Positions 36,673 to 46,200 of a stretch of 64,000 bases of DNA are shown piece by piece. Source of the stretch: Rivularia sp. MS3 (lineage in GTDB: Bacteria; Cyanobacteriota; Cyanobacteriia; Cyanobacteriales; Nostocaceae). The DNA is taken from positions 62,001 through 126,000 of the forward strand of contig JAHCMI010000001.1 in assembly GCA_019192545.1 (NCBI GenBank). The letters are read 5' to 3'. The position numbers and the translations under genes are program-made. The stretch's first letter is position 1. Every line of letters begins with the position of its first letter. The notes under the pieces are model-generated. The model was not told where the DNA came from. It did no database searches and saw only the letters and a program-made list of their open reading frames with translations.

Positions 36673-36861
36673 ATGACCATCATATTCCAAATTGCTTTAT
36701 TAGCTTTAGTGGCTTTATCTTTCGTCATGGTAGTTGGCGTTCCTGTTGCTTATGCAACTCCTCAAACCTGGGTTGAATCCAAGAAATTTCTTTGGATTGG
36801 CTCCGGAGCTTGGTTCGCTTTAGTCGTGATAGTCGGAATTTTAAACTTTTTCGTAGTTTAA
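36673..36861 (+). CDS. psbZ: photosystem II protein PsbZ
   Basis: 62-residue photosystem II core subunit (Ycf9) with two transmembrane helices joined by the conserved loop [21 protein letters not shown]. Its length and sequence match the family throughout, and the C-terminal helix ends LNFFVV as usual. PsbZ sits near CP43 and stabilises PSII supercomplexes and the antenna. It is followed by ribH 340 bp on, a neighbour pair I recall from other cyanobacteria. A purine-rich stretch (agaaaagaaaa) precedes the ATG. Confidence 0.97.
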   Translation: MTIIFQIALLALVALSFVMVVGVPVAYATPQTWVESKKFLWIGSGAWFALVVIVGILNFFVV

Positions 36862-37200
36862 GCCACTGGTTTAACCATACGTTGATTTTTAAGCATAGGG
36901 GCAGAGGAATACCGCTTGCAAAGTAGGTAGTCTTCTGCTCTTTTTCAATAACTAGTTACCAGCGAGCAGTTAAAGCTATTTCATTTATGATGTATGATAT
37001 TTGACCATCTGAATTAACATTGTAATTTTTAGTAATGCCAATATTGCGAAGCTTTTATCAGACTAATTGGAAAACTCGGAACTACTGTTTACTACTAACT
37101 GACAAACTCTATTTTTTATATAAATACTGGTAACTGATAACTGTATGTCCCTGCGGCACACGCTACGCTAACACTGCTCACTGATTAAAAAGAGGTAATT
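36862..37200. other. spacer between psbZ and ribH
   Basis: 339 bp without a gene. Near 37147 lies a gcggcacacgctacgc-type repeat. A good ribosome site, aaaagaggtaatt, stands before the ribH ATG. Confidence 0.4.
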
Positions 37201-37779
37201 ATGGCTGTTTTTGAGGGAACTTTTGCTCAAACGGAACCCTTACGTTTTGCATTAGTAATTGGTAGATTTAATGATTTAGTAACCACCAAGCTGGTAGAAG
37301 GATGTCAAGATTGTCTCAATCGTCACGGTGTTGATACCAACCCCCACGGTTCTCAAGTTGATTATGTTTGGGTGCCTGGAAGTTTTGAAGTGCCCTTAGT
37401 CGCCAGACAATTAGCGCTTTCTGGTAAATACGATGCAATAATTTGTTTGGGTGCAGTAATTAAAGGCCAAACACCCCATTTCGATTATGTCTCGGCAGAA
37501 GTCGCCAAAGGAATTTCCGCAGCTGCTTTTCAAACTGGGGTACCAGTTATATTCGGTGTTTTGACAACCGACACCATGCAGCAAGCTTTGGAAAGAGCCG
37601 GAATCAAAAGCAATCATGGTTGGGATTATGCAATGAACGCTTTGGAAATGGCTAGCTTGATGCGTCAATTGCGTCCTAATGTTAACCAACAATATTCTCC
37701 TAACTCCACCGCTAATCGCGGTTCTCTCAAAAGTGCGAGTTTAAACAATTTACCCGCAGAGTCTGAAGAAAAAGCTTAA
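37201..37779 (+). CDS. ribH: 6,7-dimethyl-8-ribityllumazine synthase
   Basis: Makes lumazine, the penultimate riboflavin intermediate. The first 155 residues contain the family motifs [31 protein letters not shown], the active-site [17 protein letters not shown] (catalytic His near 91) and [17 protein letters not shown]. The C-terminal 35 residues ([20 protein letters not shown] onward) form a polar extension beyond the core found in E. coli RibH. Start ATG follows a strong ribosome site (gaggtaatt). Assembly into the usual 60-mer shell is expected but cannot be shown here. Confidence 0.96.
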   Translation: MAVFEGTFAQTEPLRFALVIGRFNDLVTTKLVEGCQDCLNRHGVDTNPHGSQVDYVWVPGSFEVPLVARQLALSGKYDAIICLGAVIKGQTPHFDYVSAEVAKGISAAAFQTGVPVIFGVLTTDTMQQALERAGIKSNHGWDYAMNALEMASLMRQLRPNVNQQYSPNSTANRGSLKSASLNNLPAESEEKA

Positions 37780-37997
37780 GATTGGGCATTGAGAATTGGG
37801 CATTGGGCATTGGTAATTGAAAGAGTGAGAAATTAATACAAGTAGCGAGTAGCAAATAATAATTGTTCTCCTTGTCTTCTCCTCCCCCTATCTCCCCATC
37901 CCCTATGCCCTATGCCCCATCCCCCATTCCCATTTTCTTCAAAAAAGGGGTTGACAAATTAAAATTCATATGGGATATTAATATTTAGCAATAAAAC

Positions 37998-38069
37998 GCG
38001 GGTGTAGCTCAGTGGTAGAGCGTCACCTTGCCAAGGTGAATGTCGCGCGTTCGAATCGCGTCACCCGCT
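37998..38069 (+). tRNA. tRNA-Gly (anticodon GCC)
   Basis: Full cloverleaf: acceptor GCGGGTG / CACCCGC (perfect), D arm GCTC/GAGC with AGTGGTA loop, anticodon stem TCACC/GGTGA with loop TTGCCAA (anticodon GCC), T arm with TTCGAAT loop, discriminator T at 38069. CCA is not encoded. Confidence 0.97.
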
Positions 38070-38086
38070 TGAAAAATATGATAATT

Positions 38087-38122
38087 TAAAAGATGCAGGA
38101 AATAAACTTTCTTGCATCTTTT
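38087..38122 (+). terminator. terminator after tRNA-Gly
   Basis: aaaagatgca pairs with tgcatctttt over 10 bp, extended by gaaa/tttc, 18 nt past the tRNA; the stem itself ends in TTTT. Confidence 0.6.
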
Positions 38123-38206
38123 AGTTTATGTGAAAAAATATCTAGATTGTTAACACAAGGATATTCAAAATAAACGTTCTGTTTTTAGTAGGATGCACTA
38201 CACTGG

Positions 38207-38329
38207 ATGATGGTAAAAGAAAAGCTTGAAGACCTTCACGGAGTAAAGCTTATAAACCGGCATTATCAACAATTATTTTTAGTTGATAAAAAATATGTAT
38301 ATAGAAAGAGTAACGTAAATGAGGGTTAA
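38207..38329 (+). CDS. possible small protein (40 aa)
   Basis: An open frame of 40 codons starts with two ATGs and reads MMVKEKLEDLHGVKLIN at first, ending RKSNVNEG. Its make-up, rich in Lys, Glu and hydrophobics, is protein-like, but no ribosome site or known family is evident. It may be a remnant. The rest of the 38123-38487 spacer shows nothing. Confidence 0.25.
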   Translation: MMVKEKLEDLHGVKLINRHYQQLFLVDKKYVYRKSNVNEG

Positions 38330-38487
38330 TGATATAAAGAAATTTTGGCGGATAAACTGCTTATACTTTTAAATTATTTATGAGCAGATAATTGCTGTTT
38401 CAAACAATTTCCTCCGAATTGTAAATTAAAGGGAATATAGAGAAAATTGCTATTAGTAAACTCGCTCAAGTCGAAAAGAGCCGTATA

Positions 38488-38895
38488 GTGCAACCACAAA
38501 AGCCAGATAAAATCGATTTTAATAACGAGTACCCGTGTCCTTGTCGCCGTCGAGGACGCTTAATTCCGATTACTCTGACAGAAGCATTCGGCTGCGATCG
38601 CTGTCAGCAAATATTCGTGGTAGAAGAAAATGCTCGCGTTTTAGAGCAGCTTTCTACTACTTATCCCTACAAACGAGCTTGGCGCTGGACGGGTTCTGGA
38701 TGGAAAGTTGTTCATCCGCGTCTGGGAGAAAGTTATTTACCAGTAGCGCTAGGTATTATTTTCGTGCTAGTGATTATATGGTTACCATTAGCATTGCGTT
38801 TAGCGAGTGGTTCTGGCATTATTGCTTGGGCACTTGTAGCCGTGCTTTTGGCTATTTTGCCAGCACTTATGGTTTGGCTTACCTACAGACGTTAA
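38488..38895 (+). CDS. small membrane protein with zinc-ribbon-like N-terminus
   Basis: 135 residues starting with GTG. The N-terminal half has four cysteines in CPCRRRG and CDRCQQ spacing, a probable metal-binding ribbon, then KRAWRWTGSGWKVVHPRLGE. The C-terminal half is two membrane helices (ALGIIFVLVIIWLPLALRLA and IIAWALVAVLLAILPALMVWL). I recognise it only as a conserved cyanobacterial hypothetical. It ends 16 bp before proA, so the two form an operon. Confidence 0.7.
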   Translation: MQPQKPDKIDFNNEYPCPCRRRGRLIPITLTEAFGCDRCQQIFVVEENARVLEQLSTTYPYKRAWRWTGSGWKVVHPRLGESYLPVALGIIFVLVIIWLPLALRLASGSGIIAWALVAVLLAILPALMVWLTYRR

Positions 38896-38911
38896 GGCGC
38901 TGATTATTACT

Positions 38912-40198
38912 GTGGATGCTTTTGCTGAAAACCCCCAACCGATTGCGATAGCCAAAGGCGACGCTGTGCGTATTGCGAAGCGCGCTCATGGTGCTGCTCT
39001 TAAACTGGGCATTACCAAAGGAGCGCAACGCAGTCGCGCTTTAATGGCGATGGCTGAGGCTTTGGAACGCTCGTTTGACGATATTTTAGAAGCAAATACT
39101 TTGGATCTGGAAGCTTGTCGAGAAATGGCGGTACCAGACTTAGTATTAGATTGGCTAAAATTAACTCCGGAACGTTTGGATTCGACGGTGAACATTTTGC
39201 AACGGTTGGAGGAATTATCAGATCCACTGCGGCGAATGAGAACTGCTGATTACCAGCTGGGTGAAGAACAAAGTTACTCCCAATCAACACCTCTGGGAGT
39301 AATAGCGTTTATTTATGAAGCATTTCCGGAATTAGGAGCCATTGCAGCAGGTTTATGTATTAAAAGTGGCAATAGCATTATCCTCAAAGGAAGCACTGAG
39401 GCGAGTCATTCTAACGCGGCTATTGCACAAGTGTTGCAGGTTGCTATTGCTGAATCTGGATTACCCGTAGGCTCTATAGAATTGGTAACGGCTGAGCATG
39501 GTACTTCAATGCAAGAGTTGGTTACTCAAGAGCATTATTTAAATTTAGTGATTCCTTATGGACGTACTAGTTTAATTCAACGAGTAGTACGTCAATCTAC
39601 AGCACCAGTTTTAAAATCGGCGATGGGTAATTGTTATTTATATTGGTCGCCGAATGGTAGCTTGATAGATATGGTACGCTGGATGATTGTTGAAAGCCAT
39701 GCTAGTTCTCCCGATCCTGTAAATGCGATTGAAAAGGTATTAATTAATCGGCAAACTTTATCTTCTTCCTTGGGTACTTTGTTAAAGAGTTTGCAGGAAA
39801 AAGGTTTTGTTCTTAAAGGAGATGAAGAGTTAAGAGAATCTTTTCCTCAACTACAGCCAGTACAAGAAGCGGAATGGGGGGCTGCTTATTTTACTAAAAC
39901 GATTGCTTTCAAACTTGTAGATAATTTAGATGCAGCCATTACTTGGATTAATCGATATAGCAGCGGACATGCTGACTGTATTGTGACGGAATCTTATCAA
40001 GAAAGCAGACAGTTTGCTCTGGGAGTTAATAGCGCTTCTACCTACATTAATGCTTCCCCACGTTTCAGCCGCAATCCATTATGGGGAGATGCCGTATTTT
40101 TAGGAATGTCTAATCAAAAAGGACATCGCAGGGGGCTAATTGGTTTGGAGAGTTTGACTACCCTCAAACATATTGTTCAAGGAAACGGCAGGTTTTAA
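38912..40198 (+). CDS. proA: gamma-glutamyl phosphate reductase
   Basis: Reduces glutamyl-5-phosphate to glutamate-5-semialdehyde in proline synthesis. 428 residues, of the aldehyde dehydrogenase superfamily, with ProA landmarks: LGVIAFIYEAFPELGAIAAG near 130, KGSTEASHSN, the VIPYGRTSLIQRVV segment and the late GVNSASTYINASPRFSRNP. The reading frame starts with GTG (VDAFAENPQ), since no ATG lies in a sensible place. It is the second gene of an operon with the ribbon-membrane protein. proB is not nearby. Confidence 0.95.
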   Translation: MDAFAENPQPIAIAKGDAVRIAKRAHGAALKLGITKGAQRSRALMAMAEALERSFDDILEANTLDLEACREMAVPDLVLDWLKLTPERLDSTVNILQRLEELSDPLRRMRTADYQLGEEQSYSQSTPLGVIAFIYEAFPELGAIAAGLCIKSGNSIILKGSTEASHSNAAIAQVLQVAIAESGLPVGSIELVTAEHGTSMQELVTQEHYLNLVIPYGRTSLIQRVVRQSTAPVLKSAMGNCYLYWSPNGSLIDMVRWMIVESHASSPDPVNAIEKVLINRQTLSSSLGTLLKSLQEKGFVLKGDEELRESFPQLQPVQEAEWGAAYFTKTIAFKLVDNLDAAITWINRYSSGHADCIVTESYQESRQFALGVNSASTYINASPRFSRNPLWGDAVFLGMSNQKGHRRGLIGLESLTTLKHIVQGNGRF

Positions 40199-40649
40199 GA
40201 TTCTGTCTAAAAAATATAGTCAGTAGGGAAACTTTAATTTGACTTGCATCTTCTACCACTTGGGCAACAAAATATCATACAGAAAAATGTTCCCAGGTTC
40301 TACCCTGGGAATACAGTTCACAAGGCTCTGCCTCGCCTTATTAGTAATGTGTTGAGTGTCGGAGACTAGGAACTAGTAAGCCTGGAAAATCTTTCTAAGG
40401 CGGCGTTAAGAATGGTGCAAAATATGAGATTTAATTAACTTATTTATTTAGATTTAATTTATTTAATTTATTTAATTTGAATATATCAGTTATAACTCTA
40501 ATTGCTAATTGATTTAGTTTAATGATTGGTAAAAAAACTGAATTTTTAGGACTTTGTGAGTTCAGAGTGTAAGATGTGCTTAAAGCAATTTTTCAAATAA
40601 ACCAACAGTATTGTGGTGGTGGTATCATTGCCCGTCATAATGTACTGCT
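40199..40649. other. spacer with repeat and AT-rich tandem repeat
   Basis: 40290-40336 holds a ttcccaggttc..ctgggaa hairpin and ggctctgcctc, as near 21083. 40437-40480 is an imperfect tttaattta tandem repeat. The desD promoter should be in the last 150 bp. Confidence 0.5.
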
Positions 40650-40700
40650 TTGGGAATGAAACTTGCTGCTCATATGCAATTTAACCCTCAAACGTACTTC

Positions 40701-41819
40701 ATGACACAAACGCAAACTGCTAGAGTAACTTTTGCCAAAAATATTGGCTTTAGAAAAGAATTAAATAAACGAGTTGATGCTTATTTTAAGTCTGAAAATC
40801 TAACTCCTAGAGATAATGCCTCCATGTACTTCAAAAGTACAATTATTTTAGGATGGGTATTGTTTTCCTGGATATTTACCCTTTTTTCTCCTCCCATAAT
40901 TTGGATGAAAATCCTTGGCTGCATTATGTTGGGTATGGGTTTTGCTGGTGTTGGCTTTAGTGTAGGGCATGATGCCAACCACGGCGGTTATTCTAGTAAA
41001 AAATGGGTTAATACAACTTTTGGTTTAACTTATGATTTTATCATAGGTCTTTCTAGCTATTTGTGGAAATTTCGTCACAATTTTTTGCATCATACTTACA
41101 CTAATATATTAGGTCATGATGTAGAAATTGATGGAGATGGTTTAGTTAGAATGTCCCCTGTTAGAGAGCATAAATCATATCATCGATTTCAGCATTTATT
41201 AATTAACTTTGTATATGCAATAATTCCATTTTATTGGTCTATTGCTGATGTGCAATTAATTTTATTTAAACGTAAATACCACGAACATAATATTCCCAAA
41301 CCAACTTTCTTAGAACTATCAATTCTGATAGGTGCGAAATTAGTTTGGTTGGGACTTTATGCAGGGATTCCATTAGCTTTAGGATACAGTCCAATGGAAG
41401 TAATTATTGGATTATGTATCGTAAACATGGTTTACGGTGTGGTAATTTGTAATGTTTTTATGCTGGCTCACGTACTTGAACCGGCGGAGTTTATCGAACC
41501 GAATTTACCGGAAAATATGGTAGATGATGAATGGGCAATTGTTCAAGTAAAGACAACAGTTGATTTTGCTCCGGAAAACAAGTTTTTAAACTGGTATCTC
41601 GGCGGACTTAATTATCAAGTGGTACATCATTTATTTCCCCACATTTGTCATATACATTATCCAAATATTGCTCCGATATTGGCAGAAGTTTGTAAAGAGT
41701 ACAATGTGCAATACAATGTATATCCAACTTTTAGAAAAGCACTTGCTGCTAACTACGGTTGGTTAAAGAAAATGGGTAATCCTCCTCAAAGCAATGCGGT
41801 AACACCCCAAGTTTTATAA
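40701..41819 (+). CDS. desD: acyl-lipid delta-6 desaturase
   Basis: Front-end membrane desaturase. The three histidine boxes are HDANHGG, HNFLHHTYTN and QVVHHLFPH, with Gln replacing the first His in box 3, the mark of delta-6 enzymes. The segment after box 2 (ILGHDVEIDGD) and the C-terminus (YPTFRKALAANYGWLKKMG) match the Synechocystis DesD sequence as I remember it. It has no cytochrome b5 domain, as in cyanobacteria. I use the ATG at 40701 because it gives the usual N-terminus before GFRKELNKRVDAYF; upstream starts at 40650 (TTG), 40656 and 40674 are also in frame. It adds the delta-6 double bond to linoleic and alpha-linolenic acyl lipids. Confidence 0.92.
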   Translation: MTQTQTARVTFAKNIGFRKELNKRVDAYFKSENLTPRDNASMYFKSTIILGWVLFSWIFTLFSPPIIWMKILGCIMLGMGFAGVGFSVGHDANHGGYSSKKWVNTTFGLTYDFIIGLSSYLWKFRHNFLHHTYTNILGHDVEIDGDGLVRMSPVREHKSYHRFQHLLINFVYAIIPFYWSIADVQLILFKRKYHEHNIPKPTFLELSILIGAKLVWLGLYAGIPLALGYSPMEVIIGLCIVNMVYGVVICNVFMLAHVLEPAEFIEPNLPENMVDDEWAIVQVKTTVDFAPENKFLNWYLGGLNYQVVHHLFPHICHIHYPNIAPILAEVCKEYNVQYNVYPTFRKALAANYGWLKKMGNPPQSNAVTPQVL

Positions 41820-41860
41820 GTTATAGGGCTACGCTGAGGTCAAAGTTTTAAATACTAAGA

Positions 41861-41890
41861 AACCCGGTTTTTCGGAAAAGCCGGGTTTTT
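41861..41890 (+). terminator. terminator after desD
   Basis: AACCCGGTTTTTC / GAAAAGCCGGGTT hairpin ending in TTTTT, 42 bp past the stop. Confidence 0.8.
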
Positions 41891-41905
41891 ATTTTCATAA
41901 ACTTT

Positions 41906-42104
41906 GTAGGGTGTGTGACGGTTAAAATAAATTATCAGGCATGACAAGATATGTAGATTATACCGTCACGCACCGATTAATTTTGATAGGTTTGGTATTA
42001 TAAAAAGAATTCCTTTTTTCTCGCTCACCGTTATGGTGCGTTAGATGATGTAGAAAAAGTTTTCGTATTAACAGATAAATTGTCGTGCATCTAACACACC
42101 CTAC
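41906..42104. repeat. two family A palindromes (copies 10 and 11)
   Basis: 41906-41974 (gtagggtgtgtgacgg / ccgtcacgcacc) and 42035-42104 (ggtgcgttagatg / catctaacacacc) lie between the convergent desD and desB terminators. The second pairs tagatg with catcta, a compensated change from the usual tacgg/ccgta stem. Confidence 0.8.
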
Positions 42105-42200
42105 AAGATTTTTCTTTAAATCTATAAATGTAACGGTTTTCGGTTGAGTAAAATATATTTTTATAAGGTGAAGAGAAGTTAACTAACTTCAAATAGTAAG

Positions 42201-42229
42201 AAACCCGGTTTTTTCAAAAAACCGGGTTT
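42201..42229 (-). terminator. terminator after desB
   Basis: AAACCCGG / CCGGGTTT stem with T-rich loop, 29 bp past the desB stop on the minus strand. Confidence 0.7.
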
Positions 42230-42257
42230 CTTAATTCTTACTAACCCTAAGCTCAAA

Positions 42258-43325
42258 CTATTTCATGTAAGAGGTGTAATAAACCCGTTTCCCTTCATCT
42301 GGAACAAAGTGGCATTTTCTGAAGGAATTCCACAGGGAAGCTAAAATCGATTCGTCAGATTTATGGTAGTACTCTCCTATGACTGGCTTAATCGCTTCAG
42401 TGGCTTTCTTCAAGTTGTAATGAGGAATATTCAAAAAGATGTGGTGAGCAACATGAGTACCGATATCGTGGTGAATATGATTGATAAAACCATAATCACG
42501 ATCCACGCTAGAAAGCGCTCCTTTAAGGAAAGTCCATTCTCCTTCGCGATACCAAGGAATACCAGGCTCGGTGTGATGTAAAAATGTCACCAAATCCAGC
42601 CAAATTACAAATACAATGTATGGCCCTGCATAGTATTTAATGAACCACATGAAACCCCACTCATAGGTAAGGAAAGCCAGTAAACCAACCATTGCAGTCC
42701 AAAGTACGGTGCTGGTAATTACATCCCATTTTTCCGAAGGTTTAAATAGGGGACTGCTGGGTGAAAAGTGAGAGCCTTCTTTTCCTGGAGAACGTTTAAA
42801 AAGATATACCGGGTAAGCCAGTAAAAATAGGTAGTGTCTGCCGACTTTTTCCACTATATCCATCTGGTTGTAAGCTGATTCCGATATGGGATACCAACTT
42901 TCATCATTTTCCAAACTGCCAGTATTTTTGTGGTGAGTTCGGTGACTTATACGCCATCCATGATAGGGAACAAGTATCGGTGTATGAGATAAATGTCCGA
43001 TCAAATCATTCAACCATTTGTGGCGAGAAAATGATTGATGTCCGCAGTCATGTCCAACTACAAATAAAGCCCAAAACATCGTTCCTTGCATTACCCAGAA
43101 AATGGGAAAGAATAACCATGAGTCTAAGTAATGAGCTAAAGCATAAAGCCCAGAAATAATCGCGATGTCTCTAAAGAAGAAAAACAGAGATTTCCAAACT
43201 TGAGGCTGAAAACATTCTGCTGGAATTGCTGCTTTTACATCCCCGAGGGTAAAAGGTAGTTTGGTTATTTCCTCAGATGATTCACTATGAGGAGTATTAT
43301 CTATACGAACTGTAGATGATGTCAC
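42258..43325 (-). CDS. desB: acyl-lipid omega-3 (delta-15) desaturase
   Basis: 355 residues. Histidine boxes HDCGHQSFS, HRTHHKNTG and HVAHHIF with the DesB-type context DYGFINHIHHDIGTHVAHH, which distinguishes omega-3 enzymes from the DesA type (HDCAH, HHAHTN). It introduces the delta-15 bond into membrane lipids, giving alpha-linolenic and, with DesD, stearidonic acid. Hydrophobic helices flank boxes 1 and 2. The gene is third in the minus-strand desC-desA-desB series, with separate spacers, so probably separately transcribed. In cyanobacteria desB is typically cold-induced; no specific regulatory site is visible here. Confidence 0.95.
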   Translation of the reverse strand: MTSSTVRIDNTPHSESSEEITKLPFTLGDVKAAIPAECFQPQVWKSLFFFFRDIAIISGLYALAHYLDSWLFFPIFWVMQGTMFWALFVVGHDCGHQSFSRHKWLNDLIGHLSHTPILVPYHGWRISHRTHHKNTGSLENDESWYPISESAYNQMDIVEKVGRHYLFLLAYPVYLFKRSPGKEGSHFSPSSPLFKPSEKWDVITSTVLWTAMVGLLAFLTYEWGFMWFIKYYAGPYIVFVIWLDLVTFLHHTEPGIPWYREGEWTFLKGALSSVDRDYGFINHIHHDIGTHVAHHIFLNIPHYNLKKATEAIKPVIGEYYHKSDESILASLWNSFRKCHFVPDEGKRVYYTSYMK

Positions 43326-43568
43326 AGAGTTACGTTATCGGATATAAGTGAACTTTTTCAAGCGAATAAAGTCAGTGAAACACTCGGATACAAAAGACTA
43401 TTTTTTTGACTAAGCTCTTAAAATTACGCATTATAAGAAATCAGTCATGGGCTAATAAAACAGTCTTTTACTTGAATCATGACTATATTTTGGTTATTTC
43501 TAACCCCCTCAAATTAAATTCAACTTTCGGGGGTTAAAGATATAAATCCTGCAAAAAATTAGGATTTA

Positions 43569-44624
43569 TTATTGCTGCGCGTAATAATCCTTGAAGGAAA
43601 TATATTCATTCTCTGGAGTATATAAGTGACATCTGTCGGTAATATACTTTAGTAAAGAAACAGAGAACGTACATTCCGGATACAGGTAACTTCCCCAATT
43701 TTCTTGCAAGCTTTTATAGGCCATACGCAAGTTATAAGAAGGAATCGCGGTGGAAACATGATGGGGTACGTGTACGTTGATATCGTGACACAAGAATTCT
43801 ACCCATTTAGGGTAATTGCAGTGAACTGTACCCGATAGTTGGGCTGTAACTGCATCCCACTCCGAAGCATCTACAAAAGCAATATCTGGAGCAGTATGGT
43901 GAATGTAAGTAAAAGTACTCATCCAAAAATGGTACACCATCCAAGGAATAAACCAAAATTTAATAAAGCCCCAAATACCAGTTGTTGCAATTAGGGTGGG
44001 GAAGCATATAGCTGCGAACAAAACTACTACTGCTACAGAAAGCTTAACATCTGCTTGGTCTTGTTTGCGGTACAAAGAAGGATTAAAATGATGCATTGCC
44101 CAATGTACGATCGAGCCTATCCACCACAAACGGTTGTGCAAAAATCTTTTAAAAGCCCATTTGAGAGCTATTCCACTGTTTTCATAAACATCAGTACCTA
44201 CAGGCTGCCAAGCGTTGTCTACTAACCGTTTATTAGTATGAGCGTGGTGATAATTATGTTTTATCCGCCAGCCGTGAAAAGGGTAAATTAACGGCATCAT
44301 AAACAAATGTCCCACAACATCATTTACCCAACGACTTTTGGCAAATGAACGATGGGCGCAATCATGTCCGATGACAAAAAATCCCGTAGCAGCAGTACCT
44401 GTATATATCCACGCTAACGGTAAAAGATACCAAGGCGCGATCGCCAAAAAAAAGTAGCCTAAAGCGACGGCTAAAACATTGCTAATAACGCTAAACCAAG
44501 CTTTGCGAGCATCTAATACAAAACATTCGGGAGGAAGAGTTTTGATTACGTCTGTAAGCTTGAGTTTTGAATTTGCGAGCGAAAATGGCTTTGAACTGTC
44601 TGTGTTTACTGCTGATGTTGTCAT
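43569..44624 (-). CDS. desA: acyl-lipid delta-12 desaturase
   Basis: 351 residues. Histidine boxes HDCAHRSF, HNYHHAHTN and HVPHHV, with the following AIPSYNLRMAYKSLQENWG typical of DesA. It converts oleoyl to linoleoyl lipids, the first polyunsaturation step. Four membrane helices can be placed. A 36-nt hairpin with arms taaccccc and gggggtta lies past the stop (43501-43536) and may act as a weak terminator. The N-terminal 25 residues are polar. Confidence 0.96.
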   Translation of the reverse strand: MTTSAVNTDSSKPFSLANSKLKLTDVIKTLPPECFVLDARKAWFSVISNVLAVALGYFFLAIAPWYLLPLAWIYTGTAATGFFVIGHDCAHRSFAKSRWVNDVVGHLFMMPLIYPFHGWRIKHNYHHAHTNKRLVDNAWQPVGTDVYENSGIALKWAFKRFLHNRLWWIGSIVHWAMHHFNPSLYRKQDQADVKLSVAVVVLFAAICFPTLIATTGIWGFIKFWFIPWMVYHFWMSTFTYIHHTAPDIAFVDASEWDAVTAQLSGTVHCNYPKWVEFLCHDINVHVPHHVSTAIPSYNLRMAYKSLQENWGSYLYPECTFSVSLLKYITDRCHLYTPENEYISFKDYYAQQ

Positions 44625-45136
44625 GAATGAATTTTATAAATAAAAAAATTCGCATACAAGCAACTAGCATAGTCGCTTTTTGCGAAGTTTCGTAACGTTC
44701 GCGCTTCGGATTATATCAATTTATTAACCCTACTTTCGCAAGAAATAAATCGATTTTCTTCTTAAAACAAGCAATACCAAGCTTAATTGCTTCGGTAAGA
44801 ATTCTGAAATGAAGGTAAAAAAATTAATTTTTAGTCTTTGTTGCGAGAGGGGAGAGGGGAGAGAAAGTAATTATCAATGGTTTGTTTTCCTGCAAAGATG
44901 TTATACGCAACTTTTCTACAAAACTTTGAGGGCTGCACTTAAATACCAAAATAAATTCATACCCCATGAAGCAACGCCCAAAAATCTAATTTTGAATCTT
45001 ATAAAAATAAATAACTATATAGTTATTTATTTTTATAGCTTCTGTTGATTGCAACATAAAAACAGATTCAACCTTACTTTTCCACTCTCCAAAATAGCGG
45101 AGAGGGGTGCCCAGAGGGCGGGGTGAGGTGCTATTA
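44625..45136. other. spacer between desC and desA
   Basis: About 600 bp with no convincing gene; a 79-codon plus-strand frame at 44809 looks random. 45088-45131 is a repeat (cggagaggggtgccc, then ggcggggtgagg) matching the one at 34192. The desA promoter should be in the part next to 44624. Confidence 0.4.
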
Positions 45137-45170
45137 AAAACAACAAAGAGACGCTGATAGTAGCGTCTCT
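45137..45170 (-). terminator. terminator after desC
   Basis: AGAGACGCT and AGCGTCTCT form a perfect 9-bp stem with a 6-nt loop; on the minus strand it is followed by TTTGTTGTTTTT. It lies 59 bp past the desC stop. Confidence 0.75.
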
Positions 45171-45228
45171 AAGGTTAATGTGGAAGACTATGAGATTTTA
45201 TGGCTACAACTCTAAATCTAAAATGATT

Positions 45229-46059
45229 TTATGTTGATGATTGCTTGACTGGTGCGAGTTTTACATTTGTCGCTAAACCCAAGAATTGTAGCAATTGAAT
45301 AGTCATCCAAGTCAGGTCAATTTCCCACCATTGCAACCCATGACGGGCTGAATATTGAAAAGCATGGTGATTGTTGTGCCAACCTTCACCATAAGTTAAT
45401 AAAGCAACCCACCAGCAGTTTTTAGAGTGGTCTTTGGCATCGTAGGTTTGGTAACCGAATTTATGAGTTGCACTGTTGACAAACCAAGTGCAGTGCCATA
45501 CAAAAATAAGACGGACAAAAACACCCCAAACAACAAAAGACCAACCACCCAATGCTAATAGTAGTAAACCCAAAGCTATTTGGATTAACAACATATTCTT
45601 TTCCAAGAATATATAAAATGGGTCGTCTTTAATGTCTTTTGTAAAGCGAGGAACATCTTCAAAAGCTGGAGAATGATAAAACATCCAACCTATGTGACTC
45701 CAGAAAAATCCTTTGTTGGAATCGTGGGGATCTAATGGTTGATCGGAATGTAAGTGGTGGATGCGATGCATTCCCACCCATGCAATTGGGCCGCCTTGAC
45801 AAGCAAGGGTGCCGCAAAATGCGAGGAAATATTCCAACCATTTAGGAGTTTGAAAACTGCGGTGAGTTATAAGACGGTGAAATCCTAAAGTAATACCCAA
45901 ACCGCCAGTAAACCAATATAAAAATAAAGCGACACCAACCGCTTTCCAGTTAAAAAAAGCAGGGAATGGTGCAAGCAATATTCCAAAATGCAAACCTACG
46001 AAAAATGAAATATGCAACCAATTTAATGGTCCTTTATCTGTTGATGTAGCAATTGTCAT
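45229..46059 (-). CDS. desC: acyl-lipid delta-9 desaturase
   Basis: 276 residues of the stearoyl-desaturase type. Histidine motifs HRLITHRSF, HRIHHLHSD and, near the C-terminus, HNNHHAFQYSARHG. It introduces the first double bond into C18 (or C16) acyl groups. Predicted four helices. It diverges from the methionine gamma-lyase-like gene, with about 140 bp between starts. With desA, desB and desD it completes the set needed for tri- and tetra-unsaturated C18 lipids. Confidence 0.95.
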   Translation of the reverse strand: MTIATSTDKGPLNWLHISFFVGLHFGILLAPFPAFFNWKAVGVALFLYWFTGGLGITLGFHRLITHRSFQTPKWLEYFLAFCGTLACQGGPIAWVGMHRIHHLHSDQPLDPHDSNKGFFWSHIGWMFYHSPAFEDVPRFTKDIKDDPFYIFLEKNMLLIQIALGLLLLALGGWSFVVWGVFVRLIFVWHCTWFVNSATHKFGYQTYDAKDHSKNCWWVALLTYGEGWHNNHHAFQYSARHGLQWWEIDLTWMTIQLLQFLGLATNVKLAPVKQSST

Positions 46060-46200
46060 GCGGTAACCTGAATAGAATTGTTTTGCTTAATCTGCGCGTC
46101 CGTAATGCCCATATCAGGGCTTTTTGCGTGGTTCTCACGCAAAGCGTAGCGCCTATAGCGCCACAATCCGCATAATTATTTTTTGAGAACGGTTTTACTA

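Noticed and set aside
44809-45048. 79-codon plus-strand frame between desA and desC
   Set aside because: Rich in Lys, Asn, Ile and Tyr as expected from random AT-rich DNA, with no domain-like pattern.
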